Assembly: GCF_041438805.1 (NCBI RefSeq)
Contig: NZ_CP109190.1
Location: 3,844,001-3,908,000 of the forward strand
Source of the DNA: Streptomyces sp. NBC_01707
Lineage (GTDB): Bacteria > Actinomycetota > Actinomycetes > Streptomycetales > Streptomycetaceae
Length of the DNA: 64,000 nucleotides
Direction of reading: 5' to 3'
Made by a program: the position numbers and the translations under genes. A model generated the notes under the pieces. That model made no database searches, was not told the DNA's origin, and worked only from the letters and a program-made list of their open reading frames with translations. Positions within the stretch are counted from its first letter, which is position 1. The number at the start of each line of letters is the position of its first letter. This document shows positions 53,679 through 63,085 of this stretch, in pieces.

Positions 53679-54341
53679 TTACGGGAGTCGGTCCAGCCAG
53701 GCGGTGACAGCGGCGGTGAGGATCTCCATCGCCTGATCCTGGGTCAGGTCTGCCTTCTTCGGTACGGCGAACCCGTGGTCCCCGTACGGCACCTCGGTGA
53801 TCTCGTACTCGCCCGGCGGGAATTCGGCGGGCCGTCCGAACGGGTCGTGGCCGCCCTGCACGACGAGCGTGGGCACACCCGAGCCGAGCAGCTCGTCCTT
53901 GCGGGACTTCTCCGGCTTGCCCGGCGGATGCAGCGGGAAGCTGAGCGCGAGGACCGCGTGGGCCCCGAGCTCGGTCGCCGTCCGGCAGGCCACGCGGGCA
54001 CCGGCGCTGCGTCCTGCGGCGACGACCGGGAGCCCTGGGGCGGCGAGCGCGGGCCACAGGCCGCGCCACCCGCTGTCCAGGGTCTTCGGGGCGGGTGCGA
54101 GCTTCTTCCCGGCGACCCGCCACGGCTGCTCCACCAGGGCGACGCTCACTCCGTGGGCGGGGAGCGCGGCGGCCAGGGCCTGGAGGTCGCGGGCCTCGAT
54201 GCCGCCACCGGCGCCGTGCCCGGCGGCGAGCACCAGGCGCGGCTTCTTCGCGCGCAGCCAGGTGATCCGGGCCGGCCCGGCGTCGGTGTCGACCGTCTCG
54301 GTCGCCGTACGGGCTGTCTCTGTAGGACTCACGTGCCTCAT
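53679..54341 (-). CDS. Alpha/beta-hydrolase (dienelactone/KANL3-Tex30-like)
   Basis: A 220-residue hydrolase. The nucleophile elbow is VVAAGRSAGARVACRTA (GRSAG), the acid is near VVQGGHDPFGRPAEF and the His is in PYGDHGFAVP, a complete triad. RLVLAAGHGAGGGIEARDLQ is the oxyanion strand. Substrate unknown. It lies upstream of sigR on the same strand, 94 bases away. Confidence 0.78.
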   Translation of the reverse strand: MRHVSPTETARTATETVDTDAGPARITWLRAKKPRLVLAAGHGAGGGIEARDLQALAAALPAHGVSVALVEQPWRVAGKKLAPAPKTLDSGWRGLWPALAAPGLPVVAAGRSAGARVACRTATELGAHAVLALSFPLHPPGKPEKSRKDELLGSGVPTLVVQGGHDPFGRPAEFPPGEYEITEVPYGDHGFAVPKKADLTQDQAMEILTAAVTAWLDRLP

Positions 54342-54350
54342 CCTGCCCGG

Positions 54351-55166
54351 TCAGAACAGTGTGCCGACCTCCGGCGCGGCCAGCTCCTCCAGTAGTTCGG
54401 GTCCGTTGTTGCGGACATTGCTGACGGTGGTGGCCACCGGGTAGGCCCGCATCAGTCCGCCGGGCGGTGGTGCGAGCAGCCCCCGCAGTCCCTCGACGTC
54501 CGTGTGCGAGGGGTCCAGCCAGGCGTCCCAGCGGTCCGGGGTGAGCATCAGCGGCATCCGAGGGTGGATGTCGGCGAGCGCCGCCGGGCCCTCGGCCGGG
54601 GCGACGGCGAGCGGGGTGGTCTCCGCCTCGGTGGTGATCACGGAGCAGGTCACCCACCACGCCTGCGGGTGGTCGTCGGGCAGGGTGCGGTCGCGCCAGA
54701 ACTCGTACAGCCCGGCCATCGCGAAGACCGATCCGTCCGCGGGCGTCACGAAGTACGGCTGCTTGCGGGGCCGCTTCTTCCTCCCCTGCTCCTCCAGCTG
54801 CCGCTCGTCGGTACCGGTGACCCACTCGTAGTAGCCGTCCGCGGGCAGGATGCAGCGCCGGGAGACGAAGGGTCGGCGGAACGACGGCTTCTCGTGGACC
54901 GTCTCCGCCCGGGCGTTGATCATCCGGGCGCCGCCCTCCGGCGACTTCGCCCAGGAGGGCACGAGCCCCCATTTCAGTGCGCGCAACTGGCGAACCGGAC
55001 GTTGATCATCCGCGTCTTTCACCGGACGTTCCAGTACGGCGTAGACCTCCTTGGTCGGCGCCACGTTGTAGTCGGGCTCCAGCACCTCCGCCGGTTCCCA
55101 CTTCTCGACCCCGAAGAGTCCGGTCAGATCCTCGGGCCGCCGACTCGCTGCATACCGTCCGCACAT
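54351..55166 (-). CDS. SRAP-domain protein (HMCES/YedK type)
   Basis: A 271-residue protein starting MCGRYAASRRPEDL. Cys2 is the residue that cross-links to abasic sites in single-stranded DNA; the other signature parts are EPDYNVAPTKEV, MINARAETVHEKPSFRRPF, ILPADGYYEWV and DIHPRMPLML with the conserved His. These proteins shield abasic sites and are linked to the SOS response. It has an insert rich in Lys/Arg (EEQGRKKRPRKQP). It precedes the hydrolase gene by nine bases. Confidence 0.9.
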   Translation of the reverse strand: MCGRYAASRRPEDLTGLFGVEKWEPAEVLEPDYNVAPTKEVYAVLERPVKDADDQRPVRQLRALKWGLVPSWAKSPEGGARMINARAETVHEKPSFRRPFVSRRCILPADGYYEWVTGTDERQLEEQGRKKRPRKQPYFVTPADGSVFAMAGLYEFWRDRTLPDDHPQAWWVTCSVITTEAETTPLAVAPAEGPAALADIHPRMPLMLTPDRWDAWLDPSHTDVEGLRGLLAPPPGGLMRAYPVATTVSNVRNNGPELLEELAAPEVGTLF

Positions 55167-55219
55167 AAGTGCCAGACTGCCACGACCCACCGGCACGACC
55201 GCAAGGAGCCGCCCGCACC

Positions 55220-55933
55220 ATGGACAGCACCGATCTGGGCGATCTGTGGGATCGCATATCCGGCACCCAGCCCGCACCCGAGCAGTGGCTGGTGGTCGTG
55301 ACGGCCACGGTCGCGCTCATCGCCGTCGTGCCGAACGTCCTGTGGCGGGTCTCCCGCAACACGATCACCATCGCGCACGAGGGCGGCCACGGGCTGATCG
55401 CGCTGGTCACCGGGCGCAGGCTGCAGGGCATCCGGCTGCACTCGGACACCAGTGGGCTGACCGTCAGCCGGGGCAGGCCCACCGGTATCGGCATGATCCT
55501 CACCGCGGCGGCGGGCTACACGGCTCCGCCGCTGCTGGGACTGGGCGGCGCGTGGCTGCTCAGCAGCGGCAGGATCACGCTGTTGCTGTGGGTGGCGACC
55601 GCGCTGCTCGCCGTGATGCTCGTGATGATCCGCAATGTGTACGGGGCGCTCACGGTGATCTGCACCGGCTCCGCCTTCCTGCTGGTGTCCTGGCTCGCCT
55701 CGCCCGACGTGCAGTCGCTGTTCGCATACACCGTGGTGTGGTTCCTGCTGCTCGGCGGTGTGCGTCCGGCGTTCGAGCTCCAGTCGAAGCGGCGCCACGG
55801 CGGCGCACCGGACTCGGACGCGGACCAGCTGTCCCGGCTCACGGACGTCCCGGCCGTGCTGTGGCTCTTCCTCTTCCATGCGGTGTCGCTCTGCTCACTG
55901 ATCGGTGGAGGCCGCTGGCTGCTCGGCCTGTGA
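55220..55933 (+). CDS. M50-family (site-2-protease-like) membrane protein
   Basis: A 237-residue protein with about six membrane segments. ITIAHEGGHGLIALVTGRRL contains the HExxH zinc motif in variant form (HEGGH), placed in a helix as in M50 peptidases; the second motif (N/D-P-x-G type) is not obvious, and RNVYGALTVI may replace it. AAGGAG precedes the ATG. Divergent from the SRAP gene. Peptidase activity is plausible but unproven. Confidence 0.78.
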   Translation: MDSTDLGDLWDRISGTQPAPEQWLVVVTATVALIAVVPNVLWRVSRNTITIAHEGGHGLIALVTGRRLQGIRLHSDTSGLTVSRGRPTGIGMILTAAAGYTAPPLLGLGGAWLLSSGRITLLLWVATALLAVMLVMIRNVYGALTVICTGSAFLLVSWLASPDVQSLFAYTVVWFLLLGGVRPAFELQSKRRHGGAPDSDADQLSRLTDVPAVLWLFLFHAVSLCSLIGGGRWLLGL

Positions 55934-56050
55934 GGGTCGGCGGCGCCCGGCCCCGGGCTTGTTGCGGCCGATACCACGCTTGCATTACGCCCCGGTTTCC
56001 GCCTGTTTGATCAAGATCCGGGTTTGCGGTGAGCCACTAAAGTGAGGGCC

Positions 56051-57367
56051 ATGACCGAAAGTTCCGTGCACCCTGCCCTCTGGCCCGCCCCCCATGCGAG
56101 CGGAGCCGTCGACGCCACCGTCACCGTGCCCGGATCGAAATCGGTCACCAACCGGGCACTGGTCCTCGCCGCGCTCGCCGCCGAACCTGGCTGGCTGCGC
56201 CGCCCGCTGCGCTCCCGCGACACCCTGCTGATGGCGCAGGCGCTGCGCGCGATGGGCGTCGGCATCGAGGAGGGTGTCGGCCCGGACGGCTCCGGGGAGG
56301 CGTGGCGGGTCATCCCGGCCGGGCTGCACGGCCCCACCACGATCGACGTCGGCAACGCCGGAACGGTCATGCGCTTCCTGCCGCCGGTCGCCGCCCTCGC
56401 CGACGGGCCGATCCGCTTCGACGGCGACGCGCGTTCGTACGAGCGGCCACTGAACGGCGTGATCGACGCCCTGCGGGTGCTCGGCGCCAGGATCGACGAC
56501 GACGGGCGCGGCTCACTGCCGATGACCGTGCACGGCGGCGGTGCGCTCGACGGCGGCCCGGTGGCGATCGACGCGTCCTCGTCCTCCCAGTTCGTCTCGG
56601 CGCTGCTGCTGTCGGCGCCGCGTTTCAACCAGGGCGTGGAGGTGCGTCACACCGGCTCCCGGCTCCCGTCGATGCCGCACATCCGGATGACGGTCGACAT
56701 GCTGCGCGTCGTCGGCGCCCAGGTCGACGAGCCGGAGACGGGCGGTGAGCCGAACGTCTGGCGGGTCTCCCCGTCCGCGCTGCTCGGCCGGGATCTGACG
56801 GTCGAGCCGGACCTCTCCAACGCGCAGCCGTTCCTGGCCGCGGCCCTGGTCACCGGCGGCCGGGTCACGATCCCCGACTGGCCGCTGCGCACCACCCAGC
56901 CCGGTGACGCGCTGCGCGAGATCTTCACCGCGATGGGCGGCAGCTGCGAGCTGACCGAGCGCGGTCTCACGTTCACCGGTTCGGGCCGCATCCACGGCAT
57001 CGACGTCGACCTCGGCGAGGTCGGCGAGCTCACCCCGGGCATCGCGGCGGTCGCGGCTCTCGCCGACTCCCCCTCCACGCTCAGCGGTGTCGCCCATCTG
57101 CGGCTGCACGAGACGGACCGGCTGGCCGCGCTCACCAAGGAGATCAACGAGCTCGGCGGCCGGGTCACCGAGACCGCCGACGGGCTGCACATCGAGCCGC
57201 GCCCGCTGCACGGCGGTACCTTCCATACGTATGACGACCACCGGATGGCCACCGCGGGGTCGATCATCGGCCTTGCAGTCCCCGGAGTGGAGATCGAGAA
57301 CGTGGCGACAACCGCCAAGACCCTGCCGGATTTCCCGCAGATGTGGACCCGAATGCTCGAGGTCTGA
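56051..57367 (+). CDS. aroA: 3-phosphoshikimate 1-carboxyvinyltransferase (EPSP synthase)
   Basis: A 438-residue enzyme of the shikimate pathway: [20 protein letters not shown] is the substrate-binding start, [20 protein letters not shown] contains the conserved NAGT, and [20 protein letters not shown] ends the catalytic region. It joins shikimate-3-phosphate and PEP. GTG at 56042 would add three residues; ATG at 56051 fits homologues better. Confidence 0.95.
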   Translation: MTESSVHPALWPAPHASGAVDATVTVPGSKSVTNRALVLAALAAEPGWLRRPLRSRDTLLMAQALRAMGVGIEEGVGPDGSGEAWRVIPAGLHGPTTIDVGNAGTVMRFLPPVAALADGPIRFDGDARSYERPLNGVIDALRVLGARIDDDGRGSLPMTVHGGGALDGGPVAIDASSSSQFVSALLLSAPRFNQGVEVRHTGSRLPSMPHIRMTVDMLRVVGAQVDEPETGGEPNVWRVSPSALLGRDLTVEPDLSNAQPFLAAALVTGGRVTIPDWPLRTTQPGDALREIFTAMGGSCELTERGLTFTGSGRIHGIDVDLGEVGELTPGIAAVAALADSPSTLSGVAHLRLHETDRLAALTKEINELGGRVTETADGLHIEPRPLHGGTFHTYDDHRMATAGSIIGLAVPGVEIENVATTAKTLPDFPQMWTRMLEV

Positions 57368-57370
57368 GTC

Positions 57371-58387
57371 ATGCGCCGCTACGGCAAGAACCCCGACGAG
57401 GACGACATCCGGTTCCGCCCCAACCCGAAGGGCAACCGGCCTCGTACGCATACCCGTCCGAAGCACGAGGACGCCGAGGACGGCATGGTCCTCACCGTCG
57501 ACCGCGGGCGTCTGACCTGCCTCGTCGAGGGCCGTACGGTCATGGCGATGAAGGCACGCGAACTCGGCCGCAAGGCCGCGGTGGTGGGCGACACCGTCTC
57601 CCTCGTCGGTGATCTGTCGGGCGACAAGGACACCCTGGCCCGCATCGTCCGCATCGGTGAGCGCCGCTCGGTGCTGCGACGGACGGCGGACGACGACGAT
57701 CCGTACGAGCGGGTGGTCGTCGCCAACGCCGACCAGCTGGCGATCGTCACCGCGCTGGCCGATCCGGAACCGCGTCCGCGGATGATCGACCGCTGTCTGG
57801 TGGCGGCGTACGACGGCGGGCTCAGCCCGCTCCTGGTCCTCACCAAGTCGGACCTGGCGTCCGCGGACACGCTCCTGGAGGCGTACACCCCGCTGGGTGT
57901 CCCCTACATCGTCACCAGCCGAGAGGAACTGGAGAACGGCGACGCGGCGGACCGGGTGCGCGAGCAGCTGAACGACCGGGTCACGGCGTTCGTGGGGCAC
58001 TCCGGCGTCGGGAAGACCACGCTGGTCAACGCCCTGGTGCCGAAGGACCGGCGGCGCACGACGGGTGTCGTCAACGCGGTCACCGGCCGCGGCCGGCACA
58101 CCACCACGTCGGCCCTGGCGCTGCCTCTGCCGGACGGGCGAGGCTGGGTGGTCGACACTCCCGGCGTGCGCTCCTTCGGGCTGAACCACATCGACCCTTC
58201 CCGGGTCATCCACGCCTTCCCCGACCTGGAGCCCGGCACCGAGGACTGCCCTCGCGGCTGCACCCACGACGCCGTCCAACCGGAATGCGCTCTGAGCGCC
58301 TGGGTGGTGGCCGGGCACGCCGATCCGGCGCGGCTGGACTCGCTGCACCGGCTGCTGGCCACCCGGGAGCGACGCGAAGGCGACTGA
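57371..58387 (+). CDS. rsgA: Ribosome small-subunit-dependent GTPase A
   Basis: A 338-residue circularly permuted GTPase. An OB-fold N-domain is followed by G4 (VLTKSDLA), G1 (GHSGVGKTTLVNAL) and G3 (DTPGVRSFGL) in permuted order, then the zinc-finger region with EDCPRGCTHDAVQPECAL. It matures the 30S subunit. It begins three bases after the aroA stop, an actinomycete gene order. Confidence 0.93.
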   Translation: MRRYGKNPDEDDIRFRPNPKGNRPRTHTRPKHEDAEDGMVLTVDRGRLTCLVEGRTVMAMKARELGRKAAVVGDTVSLVGDLSGDKDTLARIVRIGERRSVLRRTADDDDPYERVVVANADQLAIVTALADPEPRPRMIDRCLVAAYDGGLSPLLVLTKSDLASADTLLEAYTPLGVPYIVTSREELENGDAADRVREQLNDRVTAFVGHSGVGKTTLVNALVPKDRRRTTGVVNAVTGRGRHTTTSALALPLPDGRGWVVDTPGVRSFGLNHIDPSRVIHAFPDLEPGTEDCPRGCTHDAVQPECALSAWVVAGHADPARLDSLHRLLATRERREGD

Positions 58388-58477
58388 TCCCGGCACGTTT
58401 GCGATCTGCTGCTACCGGTAAGTGCATAATCGCACGCAGCGGGACAGGGCAGTCACCGACGTGGGAGGGCACCGACG

Positions 58478-58801
58478 ATGGCGTGGCTGCTGGTCGTGGT
58501 CGCGGGGCTTCTGGAGACCGGCTTCGCTGTCTGTCTGAAACTGTCGCACGGCTTCACCCGGCTCTGGCCGACCATCGCCTTCTGCATCTTCGCGCTCGGC
58601 AGCTTCGGTCTGCTGACCCTGTCCCTGAAGAAGCTCGACGTGGGGCCCGCCTACGCCGTGTGGACGGGCATCGGCGCGGCGGGCACCGCGATCTACGGCA
58701 TGGTCTTCCTCGACGACGTGGTCTCCACGCTCAAGCTGGTCTCGATCTCCCTGGTGATCCTGGGCGTGATCGGACTCCAGCTGTCGGGCTCGTCCCACTG
58801 A
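58478..58801 (+). CDS. sugE: SMR-family small exporter (SugE/Gdx type)
   Basis: A 107-residue four-helix protein. The essential Glu is in VVVAGLLETGFAVCLKLSHG; GPAYAVWTGIGAAGTAIYGM is the conserved helix 3 of the SugE branch, which exports guanidinium (family knowledge). GGGAGGG lies ten bases before the ATG. Its 3' end overlaps the convergent peptide ABC gene by 71 bases. Confidence 0.88.
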   Translation: MAWLLVVVAGLLETGFAVCLKLSHGFTRLWPTIAFCIFALGSFGLLTLSLKKLDVGPAYAVWTGIGAAGTAIYGMVFLDDVVSTLKLVSISLVILGVIGLQLSGSSH

Positions 58802-60875
58802 CCGCCAGGGGGCGTCCGGGGAAGTGACAGGCGGCACTGTGCCCGGCCGCCTCCCCGACCGGTACGTCGCGCTCGCAGCGTTCCCTGTCCTCCCCGCCCA
58901 GTTCCGCGTACACCGGGCAGCGCGACCGGAACCGGCAGCCCTCGTACCGCCGCGTCGGGCTCGGCGGATCCCCGGCCAGCAGAATGCGGGTGCGGCGGCG
59001 CTCGCGCTCCGGGTCGGGCAGGGGCACGGCCGACAGCAGCGCCTGTGTGTACGGATGGCGGGCCCGCTCGAAGACCTCCTCGGCGGTGCCTGTCTCGACC
59101 GTACGGCCGAGGTAGACGACGCTCACCCGGTCCGCGATGTGCCGCACCACCGAGAGATCGTGCGAGACGAAGAGGTATGCGAGTCCCAGCTCGGCCTTGA
59201 GCCGCTGGAGCAGGTTGAGCACCCCGGCCTGTACGGACACGTCGAGCGCGGACACCGGTTCGTCGAGCACGAGCAGGTCCGGTTCGACGGAGAGCGCGCG
59301 GGCGATCCCGATGCGCTGCCGCTGCCCACCGGAGAACTCGTGCGGGAAGCGGGTGGCGTGCGCCGGTTCGAGTCCGACCTGGGTGAGCAGTTCGGGGATC
59401 CGCCGGGCCACGGTGGCGCGGTCCGCTCCCTGGGTGCGCAGCGGCTCGGCGACGATGTCGCCGACCGGCATCCGCGGGTCGAGGCTGGCCATCGGGTCCT
59501 GGAAGACGATCTGGACCCGGCCGCGCAGCGCCTTGCGGTCGGCCTTGGACAGTCCGTCGAGGGACCGTCCGAAGAGCTCGATGTCCCCGCCTTCGGGGCG
59601 GACGAGGTTCAGCAGTTCGAAGAGGGTGGTGGACTTGCCGGATCCGGACTCCCCGACGAGCGCGAGCGTCTCACCGCCCCGGATGGAGAGGTCCACGCCG
59701 TCGACCGCGTGGATGGAGCCGACACGCCGTTTGAACGCGGTCCCCTTGAGGACGGGGAACGTCTTGGTGAGCCCGGTGACGCGCAGCACCTGACCGCCGG
59801 GGGAGGCGGCACGTTCGGGAACGGACGGGACGGGGAAGACCTCCGCCGGGGTGAGGCCCCGTTCGGCGATCTCGTCGGCCCGTACGCAGGCGGCGAGATG
59901 ACTTTCGTCGGCCGTGTCCGCGGCCGCGAGCGCGGGCTCTCGCGCCGTGCAGCGTTCCTCGGCCAGCGGGCAGCGGGGGGCGAAGGCGCAGCCCGACGGC
60001 AGCCGGCCGGCCGAGGGCGGTGCGCCCGGGATCGGGACGAGCACGTCCGAAGGGCCGTCGATCCGCGGTACGGCACCGATCAGGCCGAGCGTGTACGGCA
60101 TCCGGGGCCGCCGGAAGAGTTCGGCCGCCGCTGCGGTCTCGACGACCCGGCCTGCGTACATCACCGCGACCCGGTCCGCCGCTCCCGCGATCACTCCGAG
60201 GTCATGGCTGACCAGCAGCAGCGCGGCACCCGTCTCGCGCTGCGCGGTGCGCAGCACGTCCAGGACCTGGGCCTGGACGGTGACGTCGAGGGCCGTGGTC
60301 GGCTCATCGGCGATGATCACATCCGGGTCGTTGGCGACGGCCATCGCGATCATGGCGCGCTGCCGCATCCCGCCGGAGAACTCGTGCGGGAACCCCTGCG
60401 CCCTGGTGGCCGGCTCGGGAATGCCCACGAGGTCGAGCAGGTCGACAGCTTCCGCACGGGCGCGCTCGCGGGAGACGTCGCGGTGGGTACGTATGGCCTC
60501 TGCGATCTGGTCGCCGATCCGGTAGACCGGGGTGAAGGCGGAGAGCGGGTCCTGGAAGATCATGCCGATACGGCTGCCGCGCACGGAGGAGAGCACCCGG
60601 TCGGTGGCGCCGACGAGTTCGGTCCCGTCCTCGCCCGCGGCTCCGCTCCCGGCGATCCGGACCGATCCCCGTACCCGCGCATTGGCCGGCAGCAGCCCGA
60701 GCACGGCCAGTGCGGTGGCGGACTTCCCCGACCCGGACTCCCCCACCAGGCCGAGCACTTCGCCCCGGCGCAGTGTGAAGTCGACGCCCCGCACGGCGGG
60801 CGCCCCGTCGAAGTCGACAGCGAGACCGGAGACGTCCAGCACCACGTGTGCCTGTCCGTCAGTCGTCGTACTCAT
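58731..60875 (-). CDS. Fused dipeptide/oligopeptide ABC ATPase (DppD-DppF)
   Basis: A 714-residue protein with two complete ATPase domains in one chain. Domain 1: GLVGESGSGKSATALAVLG, FPHEFSGGMRQRAMIAMAVA, VIIADEPTTALDVTVQAQ. Domain 2 from about 385: ALVGESGSGKSTTLFELLNL, FSGGQRQRIGIARALSV, LLVLDEPVSALDVSVQAG. Each is followed by a Cys-rich oligopeptide-transporter tail (SGCAFAPRCPLAEERC; EGCRFRSRCPVYAE). It powers the DppBC permease downstream in coordinates, whose gene overlaps its start by four bases. Confidence 0.92.
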   Translation of the reverse strand: MSTTTDGQAHVVLDVSGLAVDFDGAPAVRGVDFTLRRGEVLGLVGESGSGKSATALAVLGLLPANARVRGSVRIAGSGAAGEDGTELVGATDRVLSSVRGSRIGMIFQDPLSAFTPVYRIGDQIAEAIRTHRDVSRERARAEAVDLLDLVGIPEPATRAQGFPHEFSGGMRQRAMIAMAVANDPDVIIADEPTTALDVTVQAQVLDVLRTAQRETGAALLLVSHDLGVIAGAADRVAVMYAGRVVETAAAAELFRRPRMPYTLGLIGAVPRIDGPSDVLVPIPGAPPSAGRLPSGCAFAPRCPLAEERCTAREPALAAADTADESHLAACVRADEIAERGLTPAEVFPVPSVPERAASPGGQVLRVTGLTKTFPVLKGTAFKRRVGSIHAVDGVDLSIRGGETLALVGESGSGKSTTLFELLNLVRPEGGDIELFGRSLDGLSKADRKALRGRVQIVFQDPMASLDPRMPVGDIVAEPLRTQGADRATVARRIPELLTQVGLEPAHATRFPHEFSGGQRQRIGIARALSVEPDLLVLDEPVSALDVSVQAGVLNLLQRLKAELGLAYLFVSHDLSVVRHIADRVSVVYLGRTVETGTAEEVFERARHPYTQALLSAVPLPDPERERRRTRILLAGDPPSPTRRYEGCRFRSRCPVYAELGGEDRERCERDVPVGEAAGHSAACHFPGRPLAVSGTSPTAGVRSRPGSPGRSRPA

Positions 60876-61825
60876 CGGTCGGTCTCCTCGCTCTGAACAG
60901 CCGTCCGAGCCGTTGAACGGCTGCGCCCGCTCGTCGGATCGAGGGCGTCGCGCAGTCCGTCGCCCACCAGGTTCACCGCGAGGACGAAGACGATGAGCAG
61001 CCCCGCGGGGAAGAAGAACATCCATGGGTAGGTCACCGCGGCGCCGGTCGTCGAGGCGATGAGCGTGCCGAGCGAGACATCGGGCGCCTGCACGCCGAAG
61101 CCGAAGTACGACAGCGCGGTCTCGCTCATCACCGCGCCGCCGACCGCGATGGTCGCGTCGATGATCAGGAAGGAGGCGACGTTCGGCAGGATGTGCCGCC
61201 AGATCACCCGGAACGGCCCGACGCCCATGTACCGTGCGGCCCGCACGAATTCGCGCTCCTTGAGGGAGAGCGTCATGGACCGCACCACCCGAGCGGTGAT
61301 CATCCAGCCGAAAACGGCGAGCAGCCCGACGAAGGCGAACCAGCCGCCGCCGCGCAGCCTCGGCGAGATGATCGCGATGATCAGGAACGCCGGGAAGACC
61401 AGCAGCAGATCGACGCCGAACATCAGGATCCGGTCCGGCCAGCCCCCGAAGTACCCGGCGCAGGCGCCGACCAGCGAGGCGAGCACGGTCGAGAAGAATG
61501 CCACCAGCAGCCCGATCAGCAGCGACTTCTGGAGTCCGCGGACGGTCTGCGCGAAGACGTCCTGCCCGATACGGTTGGTCCCCCACCAGTGCCTTGCGCC
61601 CGGGCCCTCGCGCAGCGAGGCGTAATCGATGTGGCTGTAGTCCCAGTCGCTGATCAGCGGTCCGACGAAGGCGAGCAGGAAGAGCAGCAGAAGGATCGTC
61701 CCTCCGGCGAGTGCACCGCGGTTGCTCACGAAGCGGCGCAGCACCACTGCGGCGCGGCCGACCGGCCGCAGCGGCTCGGCTCCTCCGGCCGCCGCGTCGG
61801 CGGCGGTCTCGATGACGGCGGTCAT
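60872..61825 (-). CDS. Peptide ABC transporter permease (DppC/OppC type)
   Basis: A 317-residue membrane protein with six predicted helices and the N-terminal OppC extension. WWGTNRIGQDVFAQTVRGLQ and the EAA loop EFVRAARYMGVGPFRVIWRH then ILPNVASFLIIDATIAVG are typical. It imports peptides or related solutes together with the DppB-like subunit. Confidence 0.9.
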   Translation of the reverse strand: MTAVIETAADAAAGGAEPLRPVGRAAVVLRRFVSNRGALAGGTILLLLFLLAFVGPLISDWDYSHIDYASLREGPGARHWWGTNRIGQDVFAQTVRGLQKSLLIGLLVAFFSTVLASLVGACAGYFGGWPDRILMFGVDLLLVFPAFLIIAIISPRLRGGGWFAFVGLLAVFGWMITARVVRSMTLSLKEREFVRAARYMGVGPFRVIWRHILPNVASFLIIDATIAVGGAVMSETALSYFGFGVQAPDVSLGTLIASTTGAAVTYPWMFFFPAGLLIVFVLAVNLVGDGLRDALDPTSGRSRSTARTAVQSEETDR

Positions 61826-61848
61826 GGCAGTCGTACTCCTCCGGCTGT

Positions 61849-62838
61849 TCAGGTTGAGGCGTTCCGGATACGCGGGTCGAGCGCGGCGTGCAGGAGATCC
61901 GCGAGGAAGCCGGACAACAGGACCATCACGGCGGCGAACACATTGACGGCGACCACCGAGTTGACGTCGTTCTTGCCGACGGAGGCGACGAACCACTCGC
62001 CCATGCCGTGCCAGCCGAAGATCGTCTCGGTGAAGGTGGCACCGGTGAACAGCGCCAGGAAGCCGTAACTGAAGTAGGTCGACATGGGGATGAGCGCCGT
62101 GCGCAGCCCGTGCTTGAGCAGCGCGGCGGGGCGGGTGAGTCCCTTGGCCTGCGCGGTGCGCAGATAGTCGGAGCCCAGGACGTCGAGCATGGTGGAGCGC
62201 TGGTAGCGGCTGTAACTCGCAATGGTGCCGAGGGCGATGGAGACGGTCGGCAGCAGCAGATGCACCGACCTGTCCTTCAGCACGGTCCAGAACCCGGAGT
62301 CCACGCCGGGGCTCTTCTCGCCGGTGAACTGGATGGCCTCGGTGCCGGTCTTCTGGTTGAACCAGATCGCGCCGATCTTCAGGAGCACCGCGAGGAGGAA
62401 GACGGGGGTGGAGAGCAGGACGAACGAGGCGAGAGTGACCAGTCGGTCGGAGAGCCGGTACTGGCGTACGGCGGTCCAGGCGCCGACGAGCACGCCGACG
62501 ACGGTCCCGAGGACGGTGCCGAGCAGAAGCAGCCGAAGGCTGACCCCGATCCGTCGCCCGAACTCCGCACCCACCGAGGTCCCGTCGATGGTCCGCCCCA
62601 GATCGCCGCGGACCGCGCGCCCGGCCCACTGTCCGAACCGGGTGAGCAGCGGCTCGTGGTCATTGACCCCGAGAGCGGTCAGGTGATGGTCGACGGACCT
62701 GGGCGAGAGCGGCGGCTGGCGCCCCTCGTAGTACGCGCGCGGGTCGAGCGCCAGGGAGGCGAGGAGGTAGGACAGGCAGACGGCGGCCAGCAACAGCACG
62801 GCGTAGTAGCCGAGTCGCTTGGCCAGAAAGGCGGCCAC
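61849..62838 (-). CDS. Peptide ABC transporter permease (DppB/OppB type)
   Basis: A 329-residue permease from GTG 62838 (GGAGGA ten bases upstream). LAKRLGYYAVLLLAAVCLSY opens, SVGAEFGRRIGVSLRLLLLG and the EAA loop DVLGSDYLRTAQAKGLTRPA then ALLKHGLRTALIPMSTYFS follow. It heads the operon dppB-dppC-dppDF, and the binding-protein gene is divergent from it across about 250 bases. Confidence 0.9.
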   Translation of the reverse strand: MAAFLAKRLGYYAVLLLAAVCLSYLLASLALDPRAYYEGRQPPLSPRSVDHHLTALGVNDHEPLLTRFGQWAGRAVRGDLGRTIDGTSVGAEFGRRIGVSLRLLLLGTVLGTVVGVLVGAWTAVRQYRLSDRLVTLASFVLLSTPVFLLAVLLKIGAIWFNQKTGTEAIQFTGEKSPGVDSGFWTVLKDRSVHLLLPTVSIALGTIASYSRYQRSTMLDVLGSDYLRTAQAKGLTRPAALLKHGLRTALIPMSTYFSYGFLALFTGATFTETIFGWHGMGEWFVASVGKNDVNSVVAVNVFAAVMVLLSGFLADLLHAALDPRIRNAST

Positions 62839-63085
62839 AGGTGTTGGTCCTCCACAAGGGCGGTCACAAGGGTCGTGCAGGAGCCGGCTGGCCGGATCGC
62901 GCCCACGGCCGGCTCCTTCGGCGCAGGTCTGCCCACCGCCCCAGCTTGACGGTGTTTTGTTGCGGACATGCAAAGAAACCATGAAACCACCCCGGCTGCC
63001 CTCCCACCAGCCCGAAGATCGACTTACGGTCGCCGCAGCCTGCGGTCCCGATCGGACCGCGCCCGAACCGGAGGAATGGAAACCG

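Noticed and set aside
58388..58477. Guanidine riboswitch before the SMR exporter
   Set aside because: CACCGACG occurs twice but there are no paired stems with ACGR loops, and no ykkC-I core is visible.
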